NCBI GenBank assembly: GCA_918797485.1
Contig: CAKKNE010000001.1
Span: forward strand, 248,001-312,000
Reading direction: 5' to 3'
Origin: Pelagomonas calceolata
Lineage: Eukaryota; Sar; Pelagophyceae; Pelagomonadales; Pelagomonadaceae
DNA: 64,000 nt
Positions 23,754 through 33,777 of the stretch are shown piece after piece. Numbering within the stretch: the stretch's first letter is position 1; every line of letters begins with the position of its first letter. Position numbers and translations under genes: made by a program. Under the pieces are notes generated by a model. It worked only from the letters and a program-made list of their open reading frames with translations, was not told where the DNA came from and ran no database searches.

Positions 23754-25094
23754 TCACCGGACAAGGGCGGCTCCAACGGCGCCATGGCGCGCTTGAATGG
23801 CGCGCGTCGTGCTGGAGATGCCCATCGAAAGCCAGGTATCGCCGGTGTTCTTAGAGGGAGGGCTGCTAGTCGGGCGCATGCGCGAGTCGCGCGGCGGCGG
23901 CGGCGGCATGTTGTCCTCGGGCACGGCGATGGCCTTGCCCGGTTCCGCAAACTTTCGACCGCCGCTTGCACTGACGGCGCCTGCGTCCCAATAATTTGAG
24001 AGGAGAACAGCTCGCGAGCTTGGTGCTTGCCCTCGAAGCCCTGGCGCCGCCAGTCATTTTCATCTTCCAGCGCACATAGGTCGGCAAATTGATCTAACAT
24101 CGAGACGTGCGCTGATTCTGGGCATTGAAGCACCTGCTTGTATTTAGGGCGCTCACGACGCACTGCCCCAGGTCCACCAAGGCGGACCGCCCTTCGTCGC
24201 CCGCCGGGAAGCTTTCGATCGTATAGGAGCAGTCCCGGCCGGCGCTGGTACGCCAAGTCGCCGTGATCTGAGAATTTTATTGTCGCCAATGACTTTGAAC
24301 GACTGCTGCAAAGGATGGACGTAGCTACAGTGCATGTGGCAGGGCTTCGTGGAGTTCTCGCCGAAGTAGACTACCGCTGTAACATCTACCGGCACGTTCT
24401 CCGCCGTCGCCTCGCTGTGGATCACTTGCGCCGACACGGGGTTCAGCACGCCGTACGCGAGCTTCCCCATGCGCGCGCAGGCCCAGCCGAGGTCGCCCAA
24501 GCACCCGAGCGGGTCGTCCTTGGCCGTTGATTCTTTCCCGCCCCCTCTAGAAAGTCCCTACTAGCGGAGATCGTGAAGGCCACGCTCGACCCGCCGCACC
24601 TCGCCGAAGAACCGGGACTCCGCGATCGTCGACAGGATCTCCTCCGTGCGCGTGTGGTGCGAGAAGGGCACGACGTCCTGCAGCGCGACGTCTTCCGCGA
24701 CGCAAGCGTCGCGCATGACGACCGTCGACTCGTAGTCCGCCGCCGCGGGACAGCCAATTAAAACATGCTTGTGGTGCTGGGCCGCGGCCACGGCCCACTG
24801 GCTCCTCGTGCTTGTGGTGCCTCCGATAAAAACGGAGTCCACTCGGGTGGTCGCGTCGGGGTCCCTTAAAATCGCGTTGTAGCTCTCGTACCACTTGACG
24901 CCCTTCAGTTCCTCGGGCTCGCAGCTCCTTTCTAGTAATGCTCTATCACATTCCGCCGCCGCGGTGATTTTGAGTTTTCGCGTGTTTCTGCTCGCGTGGA
25001 GTAATCCTATCGCGAGCGGGTTCGCTTGGATGAGTCCTAATTTCAGCGGGTTCTCTATAACAGAATCGTCGTCTTGCCGCGGGCCGCGCATCAT
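23754..25094 (-). CDS. Gfo/Idh/MocA-family NAD(P)-dependent oxidoreductase
   Basis: N-terminal Rossmann half: KLGLIQANPLAIGLLHASRN, then VDSVFIGGTTSTRSQWAVAA and HHKHVLIGCPAAADYESTVV, which is the dinucleotide-fold plus conserved (E)KP-like region, here CPAAA instead of EKP. The substrate half continues in other frames (CLGDLGWACARMGKLAYGV; NVPVDVTAVVYFGENSTKP; IKFSDHGDLAYQRRPG), typical of dihydrodiol/glucose-fructose oxidoreductase relatives. At least two frame changes (about 24570 and 24290) are needed. The 3' end is uncertain; 23754 is the latest plausible stop. Confidence 0.6.
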
Positions 25095-25620
25095 CTACCG
25101 CGCGCGTGGCGATTTCGCTGGGTTTAAACAATCGCAGCTTGCGCGCCGCCTGCGCGCTCGCTGGAGCTCGCGTCTTCTGCGCGGTCGAAGCAGCGGTGCT
25201 AGGAACCACTTGCAGCGCTCTATGATGCCTGCCGGTGCGATGCGCACGCGCACAGGTCAAAGCCGCGCAAATTGGGAGACGATCACGACCCGATTTTTTT
25301 CATTTAGCTGATCCTCCCTATTTTTTTTTCCGCTGTTAAAGATGCGTCTCCGTCGACGCATACGTCGTCAGAAGAATCCATGAATGAGGTTGTCTTCAGC
25401 CTCATCACCCACCAGCAGACTGGAATCTGCGGCGTAAACCACTACGCGAGCGGCATAGCTCGTCAGTTGACGCGCTTAGGACCACATCGATCCCTGCTCT
25501 CACTACAGCGCTTCGCCGCCGTCTCGCGAGGACCTCTGAGGCGCAGACAGCAGTGCCTCTCGCAAGCAAGCTCAGCCGGCGCGACGAGCACAGCAAAACA
25601 ACTCAAAAGGAGGATCCACC
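25095..25620. other. Divergent intergenic region, 526 bp
   Basis: Spacer between the oxidoreductase and VTC1. It has T-tracts at 25291-25297 and 25322-25330 and is less GC-rich than its surroundings. No CTAG motif copy and no ORF with recognisable content. Confidence 0.4.
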
Positions 25621-26314
25621 ATGTTCGGCCCGCGCCGCGGCTACGACGCCATCGGCGAACCTAGTGTAAGCAACGCGGACAAGCCGCGCGTGCAGCCCGT
25701 CAAGGTCGACCCCAAGGTGATGAAGCGGCGTCCCGTGGTCTAGCGACGCCTTCACTTCCTCAATACGACTCGTGGCCATCTCACGATGACGTGGGTGGTT
25801 TCTTATTCGATTTTGAGCTGTTTCGACCACGCCGGGCCGTCGCGGCGTGTCAGAGAGACAGCGGTCGCGTCGATGGCGTCTTCACGAGACAGCGCCGCCG
25901 CGACGCCATCGTCGTGATCCCACGAGAGTCTACGTGGTCATCAGGACGCCGTCGACGCGATGCCTCATCGGACGAGGCGAGAGACCGCGATGCGCCGCGC
26001 AGGTCTTCTTCGCCAACGAGCGCACGTTTTTAGCGTGGGTGCACATGGCGTTGATGCTCGGGGGCATGGCCGTGGGCATCATCGGGTTCAGTACGAAGAG
26101 CGGGTTGTCGCCCTTGCCGGGGTTGGTGTTGTTGCCCGTGGCGATTTGTTTTGTCGTGCACGCGCTCGGGCAATACTACGCGAGAGCTAGAGCGATCCGC
26201 CGGAGGGAGCCGGGGCCCTACGAGGACAAGAACGGTCCGGTTGCCTTGGCGATCGTTCTGTCGCTGGCGGCGTGCTCGAACATCCTCATCCATTTGGTGG
26301 TGTCGTCGCGCTAG
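25621..26314 (+). CDS. VTC1: VTC1-like vacuolar transporter chaperone subunit (DUF202 membrane domain)
   Basis: Exon 1 25621-25734 (MFGPRRGYDAIGEPSVSNAD...), exon 2 26003-26314. Exon 2 opens with VFFANERTFLAWVHMALMLG, the hallmark of VTC1/DUF202, followed by three membrane helices (the first GGMAVGIIGF, the last LAIVLSLAACSNILIHLVV). About 142 residues, as in VTC1. The VTC complex makes polyphosphate from ATP and moves it into acidic vacuoles; VTC1 contributes membrane helices and lacks the SPX and catalytic domains. The ATG is in a good context (ccaccATG). The intron is an introner in sense orientation. Confidence 0.85.
25735..26002 (+). mobile_element. Long introner-type intron (A family), 268 bp
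   Basis: Donor CCC|GTGGTC (alternative donor 25738 keeps the same phase), acceptor CCGCGCAG|GTCTTC. It shares the extra inner segment (CTCGTGAAGACGCC, GATCCCACGAG, CCACGTAGAC on one strand or the other) with the intron at 40093-40349, so these two form a long A subtype. Confidence 0.8.
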
Positions 26315-26487
26315 GCGACCGCGTCGACGGCGTCACCCATATGCCGCCGCCGCGACCCGGCACACACTCTCGTCGCGTCACGGCGACGGCGCCCTCCTAG
26401 TACGTGTTTAATTCATATTCAAAGTAATTATAGACACAAACTATGGACACATTTTTCAGAAAACATGGTGGTTCTTCTGCGAATTTC

Positions 26488-27288
26488 TCACTCGGCGTAG
26501 CCCTCCTTGTCTTTACGAGACGAGACGAGCTTGCCACTTTCGTACGAAAGCACGTACAGGGAGTCGAAGTCGTCGGCCTTCCAGGTCCCGGGCTTCTCCA
26601 TGCCCAGGGCCCTGGCCAGGGACGGCAGGCGCTCGTGCTTCCACGCTATAATGATGGGACCCTCCTCGGATAGATGTTTTTTCACGTCCTTCGCGAGCTC
26701 CTCGTTGTCACTCTCCCCGAAGTGGACGTCGATCTCCAGGTCAAAGGTCCGGGCCATGGGCTCGAGCGTCTCGATGGACCGCATGACGTTCCGCGGTTTT
26801 TCCGGCTTCCGCGCATACAAGTACGAAGGGGGGTCGAAGCGAGTCCCGTCGAATAACGAGGGGAGCCAGGCACTTCTTCGAACACCTTTCGGCGTGCAGT
26901 GCGTCTCCGAGTACTTCTCGTCCTTGTCGCAGTGCCTCATGAGTACGACCGTGGCCTCCTTCTTGCGCGTATGAGCCGCGAGGATGACGTCAGGAACGGT
27001 CTGAACAGGTAAAAACTGGCCCCGCGCCGGCCCCGCGCACACACCTAGGAGTATAGAAGCACCAACACACAGCCCGCCCGCGAGCCACCGGCACCGTCCT
27101 CGACTCCGCGAGCATTCGCACTCTTCGTCGGTTTTCACTGGTGCCTCCTGCTGCTCGAGGTCGTCGACGTCCGCGAAGCTTCTAGCGGGCGGTCTCGGTG
27201 AGGGCAAGGGCGAGTGGGAATCCAACCAAGTCGTGTCCGGCGACGCCGTGCGCCAGTCGCCCGGCTCGACGCCCTTGGGGAGGAGCAT
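26488..27288 (-). CDS. Histidine-phosphatase-superfamily-like membrane protein
   Basis: 266 residues from ATG 27288. Cytosolic lead of ~60 residues, then one membrane helix (LAGGLCVGASILLGVCAG, ~68-86). The lumenal domain begins with VVLMRHCDKDEKY, matching the RHG box of histidine phosphatases with Cys in place of Gly, and has a second basic/His site IIIAWKHERLPSLARALG. The RH pair and late His are the features that form the phosphohistidine pocket. Substrate unknown. The protein ends KEGYAE. Confidence 0.65.
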   Translation of the reverse strand: MLLPKGVEPGDWRTASPDTTWLDSHSPLPSPRPPARSFADVDDLEQQEAPVKTDEECECSRSRGRCRWLAGGLCVGASILLGVCAGPARGQFLPVQTVPDVILAAHTRKKEATVVLMRHCDKDEKYSETHCTPKGVRRSAWLPSLFDGTRFDPPSYLYARKPEKPRNVMRSIETLEPMARTFDLEIDVHFGESDNEELAKDVKKHLSEEGPIIIAWKHERLPSLARALGMEKPGTWKADDFDSLYVLSYESGKLVSSRKDKEGYAE

Positions 27289-28071
27289 TTTGTCGCGCCG
27301 CGTTTGCGTCGGCTGCGGCAGCGCTCGGTGTGCCTCCGACAGCGCTGGCGGCGTCCCGCGGGCCCGCGGTCGCCGCGTATACGGCGAGTCAGATTTCGGA
27401 GGATACTACCTATGTGGCCTCGGCGGCCGCGGACGGCGTACGACCGAAGCTGGCGAGAGAGCTGGCGGTCAGAGTGACCCGCCGAGATGCTCTGCTTGCC
27501 GCCGGCGCGGCAAACTAGCCGCGCTCCGAGCGGCAGTGCGAGCGGACGTGGGCCTGCATGAGCGCCGAGTTCGGTTTCAAAGGAAACAACGTCCCAGGCA
27601 CGCACCACCGCTCCGCGACGGGACCCGTAGTACGCCTCGGCGCACACCACAACCGGCGCAGGGGCCGGGCAAGCGGGAGTCACCGCGGGAGTCGCGGCAA
27701 CCCAAGCACAGGAAGACCACACGGGGCAGCGGTCCGCCGGAGGGGGCTCCGGCGGAGCGGTGGGGCCGCGGACGGGCCTTGTGATCCTAAATCTCAGGGA
27801 CTACAGGCTACCGGCGGTTTTATGTTACATCCCATTAGGAAAGCCAGCAGCCGGACGCCGCTATTATCATCCCGCGCGACAGCCGCGTCCATAAAAAGAC
27901 GCGCGAGGCAGCCTTGAAAGGCATCGTACGGAGCCGACGGACGCCTCCCCAAGCGCGCGGCGCGTTTGGGGGCAGCTTAACGCCAGAATGGGGCAGCCCC
28001 CAAAAGAGTAGCGCCGGGAGAATGAACCGCCGCGCCCCGCAGGTTCTAAAGCAACACCTACGTAAGCAACC
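27289..28071. other. 783-bp spacer upstream of beta-tubulin, with a strong hairpin
   Basis: Contains a perfect 10-bp stem, TCCGCCGGAG/CTCCGGCGGA, with a GGGG loop at 27733-27756. Several short open frames here have no recognisable content. Presumably includes the tubulin promoter and the 5' part of the phosphatase gene. Confidence 0.4.
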
Positions 28072-29406
28072 ATGCGCGAGATCGTCCACATCCAGGGCGG
28101 CCAGTGCGGCAACCAGATCGGCGCCAAGTTCTGGGAGGTCATCTCCGACGAGCACGGCGTCGACCCGACGGGCACGTACCACGGCGACTCGGACCTCCAG
28201 CTCGAGCGCATCAACGTCTACTACAACGAGGCGACGGGCGGCCGCTACGTGCCGCGCGCCATCCTCATGGACCTCGAGCCCGGCACCATGGACTCGGTCC
28301 GCGGGCCCCTTCGCCAGCTCTTCCGCCCGGACAACTTCGTCTTCGGCCAGACGGGCGCGGGCAACAACTGGGCCAAGGGCCACTACACGGAGGGCGCCGA
28401 GCTCATCGACTCGGTCCTCGACGTCGTGCGCAAGGAGGCCGAGTCCCGCGACTGCCTCCAGGGCTTCCAGCTCGTCCACTCCATGGGCGGCGGCACGGGC
28501 GCCGGCATGGGCACGCTCCTCATCTCGAAGATCCGCGAGGAGTACCCCGACCGCGTCATGTCGACCTCCGTGATCCCGTCGCCCAAGGTGTCGGACACGG
28601 TCGTCGAGCCCTACAACGCGACGCTCTCGGTGCACCAGCTCGTCGAGAACTCGGACCAGTGCTTCACGCTCGACAACGAGGCGCTCTACGACATCTGCTT
28701 CCGCACGCTCAAGCTCACGACGCCGACGTACGGCGACCTCAACCACCTCATCGCGGCGGCGGTCTGCGGCACGACGTGCTCGCTCCGCTTCCCGGGCCAG
28801 CTCAACTGCGACCTCCGCAAGCTCGCGGTCAACATGGTCCCGTTCCCCCGGCTCCACTTCTTCATGGTCGGCTTCGCGCCGCTCACGTCGCGCGGCTCGC
28901 AGCAGTACCGCGCGCTCACGGTGCCGGAGCTCACGCAGCAGCAGTTCGACGCCAAGAACATGATGTGCGCCGCCGACCCGCGCCACGGCCGCTACCTCAC
29001 GTGCTCGTGCCTCTTCCGCGGCCGCATGTCCACGAAGGAGGTCGACGAGCAGATGCTCAACGTCGTCAACAAGAACTCGTCGTACTTCGTCGAGTGGATC
29101 CCGAACAACGTCAAGTCGGCCATCTGCGACATCCCCCCGAAGGGCCTCAAGATGGCGACGACGTTCATCGGCAACACGACGGCCGTCCAGGAGACGTGGA
29201 AGCGCGTCGCCGAGCAGTTCACGGCCATGTTCCGCCGCAAGGCGTTCCTCCACTGGTACACGGGCGAGGGCATGGACGAGATGGAGTTCACCGAGGCCGA
29301 GTCCAACATGAACGACCTCGTCTCCGAGTACCAGCAGTACCAGGACGCGACGGCCGAGGAGGAGGGCGAGTTCGACGAGGACGAGGAGGGCGACGACATG
29401 ATGTAA
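28072..29406 (+). CDS. TUBB: Beta-tubulin
   Basis: 444 residues, full length and intronless. Starts with the MREI autoregulatory tetrapeptide; [10 protein letters not shown] and the GTP-binding signature [20 protein letters not shown] are intact. The C-terminus is acidic ([16 protein letters not shown]). It polymerises with alpha-tubulin into microtubules. Codon third positions are almost entirely C or G, stronger than in neighbouring genes, as expected for high expression; this creates long false open frames on both strands. Confidence 0.98.
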   Translation: MREIVHIQGGQCGNQIGAKFWEVISDEHGVDPTGTYHGDSDLQLERINVYYNEATGGRYVPRAILMDLEPGTMDSVRGPLRQLFRPDNFVFGQTGAGNNWAKGHYTEGAELIDSVLDVVRKEAESRDCLQGFQLVHSMGGGTGAGMGTLLISKIREEYPDRVMSTSVIPSPKVSDTVVEPYNATLSVHQLVENSDQCFTLDNEALYDICFRTLKLTTPTYGDLNHLIAAAVCGTTCSLRFPGQLNCDLRKLAVNMVPFPRLHFFMVGFAPLTSRGSQQYRALTVPELTQQQFDAKNMMCAADPRHGRYLTCSCLFRGRMSTKEVDEQMLNVVNKNSSYFVEWIPNNVKSAICDIPPKGLKMATTFIGNTTAVQETWKRVAEQFTAMFRRKAFLHWYTGEGMDEMEFTEAESNMNDLVSEYQQYQDATAEEEGEFDEDEEGDDMM

Positions 29407-29586
29407 GCAGCGCGATTACGAGGCCGCTGCGCCGAGAATGCTTCCGTCAAATCCCCCCCGACCGATCTTCGCCGACGCAACGTACGAGTAAAAAATTAAA
29501 AATAAACTCCTACATACATAACGACCGCGGCACTTCTCTACTACGGCGCGTCGACAAGGCGTGAGATCTATTGTTACGCGAGTCTA

Positions 29587-30484
29587 CTAGTAGGGCATCT
29601 GAGGCATAACCTCGGCGAAGCCCGTCCCGTCGCGTCGCTCGCCGGTGACCGCAAAGGCCGCGCCCATGCCGCCGCGTCTCCGGGAGTCGATGCGCGCGAG
29701 CGCGGTCATGATGTCGTCGTGGTAGACCTTCGCGCGCGCCAGCGCCGGGCGCGCTGGGTCCGCGTGGAACTTTATCGAGCGCCAGCTCCAGCAGGCGCCG
29801 CGCCTCGTCGAGGTCTTGCGCGACGCCCTCGGCGTTCTCGTAGCACGTGGCCATGCCGTTGAGGCCCTGGACGCAGCCCTGGTCGGCGGACATTTTATAG
29901 TAGCGGAAGCCCTCGGCCGCGTCCATCGGGACGCCGTTGCCCATGCAGTACCGGGCGCCGAGGGTCCCCTGGCACTCGACGTCGCCGATCGCCGCGCCCG
30001 CGATCCAGTACTTGCACGCCGTTTCCTGGTCCGGGACGACGCCGTTGCCGTGCGCATAGATGTAGCCGAGCTCCGCGTAGGCCTTCCCGTCGCCGCCTTC
30101 GGCGCTGCGGTGCAGCGCCGCCATCGTGCCGTGCTTCCGCTCGTAGGCCTTGAACGGCGGGGAATCGAGCGGGAGTTCGGTGTCGTCTCCGCCGCCCGCG
30201 GCGCGTGGCGGCGTCGCCTTGCCCTTCGCCGGCGTGACGCGTGGCGACGGCGACGCCGCCGCCGCGCCACCGCCCTTGCTCTTCACCGTGACCGGCTTGT
30301 CCGCGGTCGTGCATTCGACGCAGCGGCGGACCTGCCGCGCCTTCCACGCCTTCTTGGAGAAGGCATCCTGCGGCTTGTCCTCGTGGCAGGCGCTGCACGT
30401 CTTCATTGTGGTTGATATCGACGTGGCGTCCAGCTCGGCGGACAGGTCGAAGCCGTCCGGGCCGGCCTCGAGCACCTCGGCCAT
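29587..30484 (-). CDS. Sel1-repeat protein with N-terminal Cys motif
   Basis: From ATG 30484 (MAEVLEAGPDGFDLSAEL). Residues ~29-60 contain CSACHEDKPQDAFSKKAW and CVEC, a CxxC...CxxC putative zinc site often seen in algal proteins. A Ser/Pro/Lys linker leads to Sel1 repeats (YAELGYIYAHGNGVVPDQET; GARYCMGNGVPMDAAEGF; NGMATCYENAEGVAQDLDEA). Frame changes by one base near 29775 at a short A run; the continuation ends PQMPY with the stop at 29587. Probably a protein-interaction scaffold. Divergent from the ankyrin gene. Confidence 0.7.
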
Positions 30485-30837
30485 AGCTCGAGTTACGCGG
30501 CAAAGACGGAGGCAGCGATCTGTGTCGAAGGTGCGCGCTACTCCTCGCGAGCCGTGGTGCGATGCGCGCAGCCTGATCTATCCGAGTGGCCACAAGGCAG
30601 GCGCCTAGGCACAGCCAAAGCTAGCCTGCCAAATCGGGAGATAGACACACTAGCCGCACCAAAAAGAAGGGTGACTGGCGCCGATATCGCGTAATTCATA
30701 GCTATATCCAGGCCGCCGACGAGTCGTTGCGCGCCGGCGTCGGGGGCGCCCCCCACGAAGACTTCCGCTCGACGAGGCTGCCCAAGCGACGCGTGTAGGG
30801 CTGTTGTTGCATCGCATTGGTGAAAAAAAGCACAACC
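30485..30837. promoter_or_regulatory. Divergent intergenic region with a loose CTAG motif (30621-30653)
   Basis: 353-bp spacer with CTAG at 30621 and GACACACTAG ending at 30653, matching one half of the recurrent motif but with a longer gap. Confidence 0.4.
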
Positions 30838-31746
30838 ATGGGCCTCCCGCACCGCGTCATACTGTGCGCCACCCTGGCAGTCGCGCAGAACATGGGGCAA
30901 TGGGTCGGCGGCGAGCACTGCGCGGGCTCCCACTGCGGGCCCGGCAAGGACGAGAAGGAGGCAAAGCGCTGCGAGCACCCGGCCGGCGCCGGCGCCCACG
31001 TGCTCTACAACGCGTCAGTGGCGGTCGGTGACAAGACGGAGCACCTGACGACGCGGTGGGTCCACGCCGTCGTCGACGGGCGCATCCTCAATCCCCTGAC
31101 CGGCGCCTGCGCGGGCGAGACGGTTGAGGTTGACGAGTTTCCCGAGGAGTTCCGGCATCGTGCGAGCGAGAAAGGAGCGAAGGTGCTGGCGGAGGTCGTG
31201 CACGTGACGAGCGCCGACGACGTTCGGCTGATCGACGCGCTGAAGGCGCGCGAGTTTGACGTCGCCGCGAAGCTCGTGAACGAAGATCACGTGGGCGTGA
31301 ACGCGCGCGACGACCACGGCGTGCCGGCATTGTCGATTGCGGTGCAGCTGCGGCAGCCCGTGCTGGCCGCTTCTCTATTAAATGCGGTGGATCCTCGCGT
31401 CGACGTCGACGCCGCGACGCCATCCGGATACACGGCCCTCCACTTCGCCGTCGGCTCCAACGACCGCAACGTCGTCAAAGCCCTACTGCGACGAGGCGCG
31501 GACCCGAACGCGCAGATCACGCAGGAACAGTCGGGTGGCTGGGGCCCGCTGCACTTCGCCTGCCGGTTGGGTCACCTGGAGATCGCCAAATCACTCTTAG
31601 ATTTCGATGCGGATCCGTTATTAACTGGCAATGCGGGCGAAAACGCGTTCAAGGTCGCGGAGGACGCGGCGGTCCCCTACGCGACGCGCAAAAAGATCGC
31701 CGGACTACTCAACGAGGCCATGGCGCGGCGCGGCGGGGAGCTTTAA
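30838..31746 (+). CDS. Secreted or lumenal ankyrin-repeat protein
   Basis: 302 residues from ATG 30838 (MGLPHRVILCATLAVAQN), a likely signal peptide. A ~90-residue unrecognised module with paired Cys (GGEHCAGSHC) follows. Then come three to four ankyrin repeats: DDHGVPALSIAVQLRQPVLA, GYTALHFAVGSNDRNVVKAL, GPLHFACRLGHLEIAKSLL. Ankyrins in a secretory-pathway protein are uncommon. No introns. Confidence 0.7.
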   Translation: MGLPHRVILCATLAVAQNMGQWVGGEHCAGSHCGPGKDEKEAKRCEHPAGAGAHVLYNASVAVGDKTEHLTTRWVHAVVDGRILNPLTGACAGETVEVDEFPEEFRHRASEKGAKVLAEVVHVTSADDVRLIDALKAREFDVAAKLVNEDHVGVNARDDHGVPALSIAVQLRQPVLAASLLNAVDPRVDVDAATPSGYTALHFAVGSNDRNVVKALLRRGADPNAQITQEQSGGWGPLHFACRLGHLEIAKSLLDFDADPLLTGNAGENAFKVAEDAAVPYATRKKIAGLLNEAMARRGGEL

Positions 31747-31756
31747 GACATAAACA

Positions 31757-33267
31757 TTAACCGTAGCGCGCGCCTCCACCGAACCAGTCCTCTCCTTCAC
31801 TAGCCGTGCGCACGACGAGCGTCTTCGAGGCCGTGTACGCGTTTTGAGAATCGCGCCCGTTCTCTCGCCCTACACCAGATTTCAGAAAACCGCCCCACGG
31901 CGCGTCGGGACCGTTCCGGTGGTGGCAGTTGACCCAGGTCACGCCGGCGTGCAATTTTGAGGCGACGCGGTGCGCTCGCCCTACATCGCGCGTCCACACG
32001 GCAGCGCCGAGCGCGTACGCGCTCGCGTTCGCTTTTGCGATCGCGTCGGCCTCGTCGTCGAAGGGCGCTATACATACGACCGGCGCGAAGCACTCCTCCC
32101 GGAAGCACGGCAGGTCCACGCTGCCGGCGAGCACCGTCGGCCGGAAGAAGTAACCGCGCTCTGCGCACGGCTCCGAGCCGCCAGCTAAGATTTCGGCGCC
32201 GCTCTCATCCACAAAACGCCGCGCCGCCGCGAGTGCCTTCGCCGAGACCAGAGGCCCAACTTCCGTCTCCGGCGCGAAGGGATCTCCGACGCGTAGCGCA
32301 TCCGCTCTTTTCGCGAGTCGGGACGCGAACTCGTCGTAGATGCTTCGCGCGACGAAGATGCGCTTCGCCGAGACGCACGTCTGCCCCGCAGCTAAGAAAG
32401 CCGCGAAACAAGCACCAGCGACCGCTTGGTCCAGGTCGACGTCGTCAAAAATTAGTAGAGGCGCGTGGCCCGCGAGCTCGGCGCCGTACGACGCGGCGCG
32501 AGCGCCAGCGATCGCGCCGAGCGCCTGCCCGCCGCCGCACCGCCCGGTCAAATCGACGCTGGCCACGGCTTCGTGCGCCGCGAGCGCCGTCGCCGCGTCG
32601 GCGCCGCCGGGAGCACGTTCACCACCCCGGGCGGCGCGCCACTCACCGCGAAGATCTCGCCCAGTCTGATGATAGACCCCGGCGCGAGGTCCGACGGCTT
32701 GACGACGGCCGTGTTGCCCGTGGCCAGGCAGGGCGCGAGCTTCTTCGACGCGATGAGCAAGGGGTGGTTGAACGGAGTGATGAGTCCGCAAACGCCGAGC
32801 GGTACTTTCTGGACCACACACAGATGGTCCGGGTCTCCAATAAAATTCGGCGCCGCGCCCTCCGTCGTCTCGGCGAGCGACGCGTGGTACTCAAACCACT
32901 CCGGGACCCTTCCCAATTGTGCTTGGTACTCCCGCCGGGGCCGGCCCGTCTGGCGCGTCTCTATGTCACACAGCTCGGGCACGCGCCTTCGCAGCTCTTG
33001 CGCTGCGTTGCGTAGGATCGTTGCCCGCTTCTTGGCCCCTACGTCGCGCCAGGCCGGCCACGCGGCTTTGGCGGCGTCCACCGCCGCGGCGACGTCCGCT
33101 GGGCCGGCCGTCGCGCACGTCGCTACTGCTGCGCCGGTGGCCGGGTCCTCGATGTCGATTGTCGCACCGTCGGCCGCTTCGCGCAGCTCGTTCTGCACGA
33201 AGAGCGGGAAGTGCGCCATGTTTCGGCGGCATCGATGCACCCAGCGTGCGCGCACCGCGCGCAGCAT
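31757..33267 (-). CDS. Aldehyde dehydrogenase family protein
   Basis: About 500 residues, family length. Basic N-terminus (MLRAVRARWVHRCRRN) could be a mitochondrial presequence. NAD-site and catalytic regions are clear: PFNHPLLIASKKLAPCLATG, AELAGHAPLLIFDDVDLDQA with the general-base Glu, and AAGQTCVSAKRIFV with the nucleophile Cys. The tail EECFAPVVCIAPFDDEADAI and GGFLKSGVGRENG is typical. One base appears missing at about 32610 (PGG of LPGGADAATALAA); otherwise continuous. It oxidises aldehydes to acids; substrate not determinable. Confidence 0.88.
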
Positions 33268-33777
33268 GCTGTAATCGATGTGTTCTAGCTAAATCTGAGC
33301 GCTGTAACTTGGGCAGCGCTGCCGTCAGGCTCGGAAATGAGTAATGCGCTAGCGATATTACCACGGCACGCCCGGAAACACTCGAAAAACCTGGAAATTG
33401 GCTAGTCAGAGAAACCCGTTTTGTTGATGCTTTTTCGAGAAGTCCAAACACCACATGTGCCGCGCACAGAGGTACGGCGATACGGCAGGCCTTCGATCGC
33501 CCCGAGAGTTCCGCGACCCGCGCCGCCTAAAATCGGTTGCAAGCCAACGTGCGCGAAGGCTGTGCGCGTACGACGGAGCAGGCTCCGGGGTTTCCCCATT
33601 TAAGCTGCCACCACACGCACGGCTCCACGTCTACGACTCGGGGCAGCCCAACGACGCGCGCCGGGCAGCAAAGTCCCCACCCTAGCGTGAGCCCCACGCC
33701 GTCGACGCGACGCCCACCGCCGGCGGGACACGCGACGCCACGCCCCAACGACGCGGCACCACGGCCGTGACGCCACG
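33268..33777. other. Divergent intergenic region, 510 bp
   Basis: Between the ALDH and coiled-coil genes. CTAG occurs at 33349 and 33401, too far apart for the recurrent motif. No gene or RNA recognised. Confidence 0.35.

Noticed and set aside
25606-25623. Bacterial-type ribosome-binding site (AAAGGAGG) before the VTC1 ATG
   Set aside because: The window is clearly eukaryotic with spliceosomal introns; the match is chance.
27835-29564. Very long open frames antisense and in an alternative frame over beta-tubulin (472 and 486 codons)
   Set aside because: They are shadows created by extreme C/G third-position codon use in tubulin; composition is Arg/Glu/Val repetitive with no domain.
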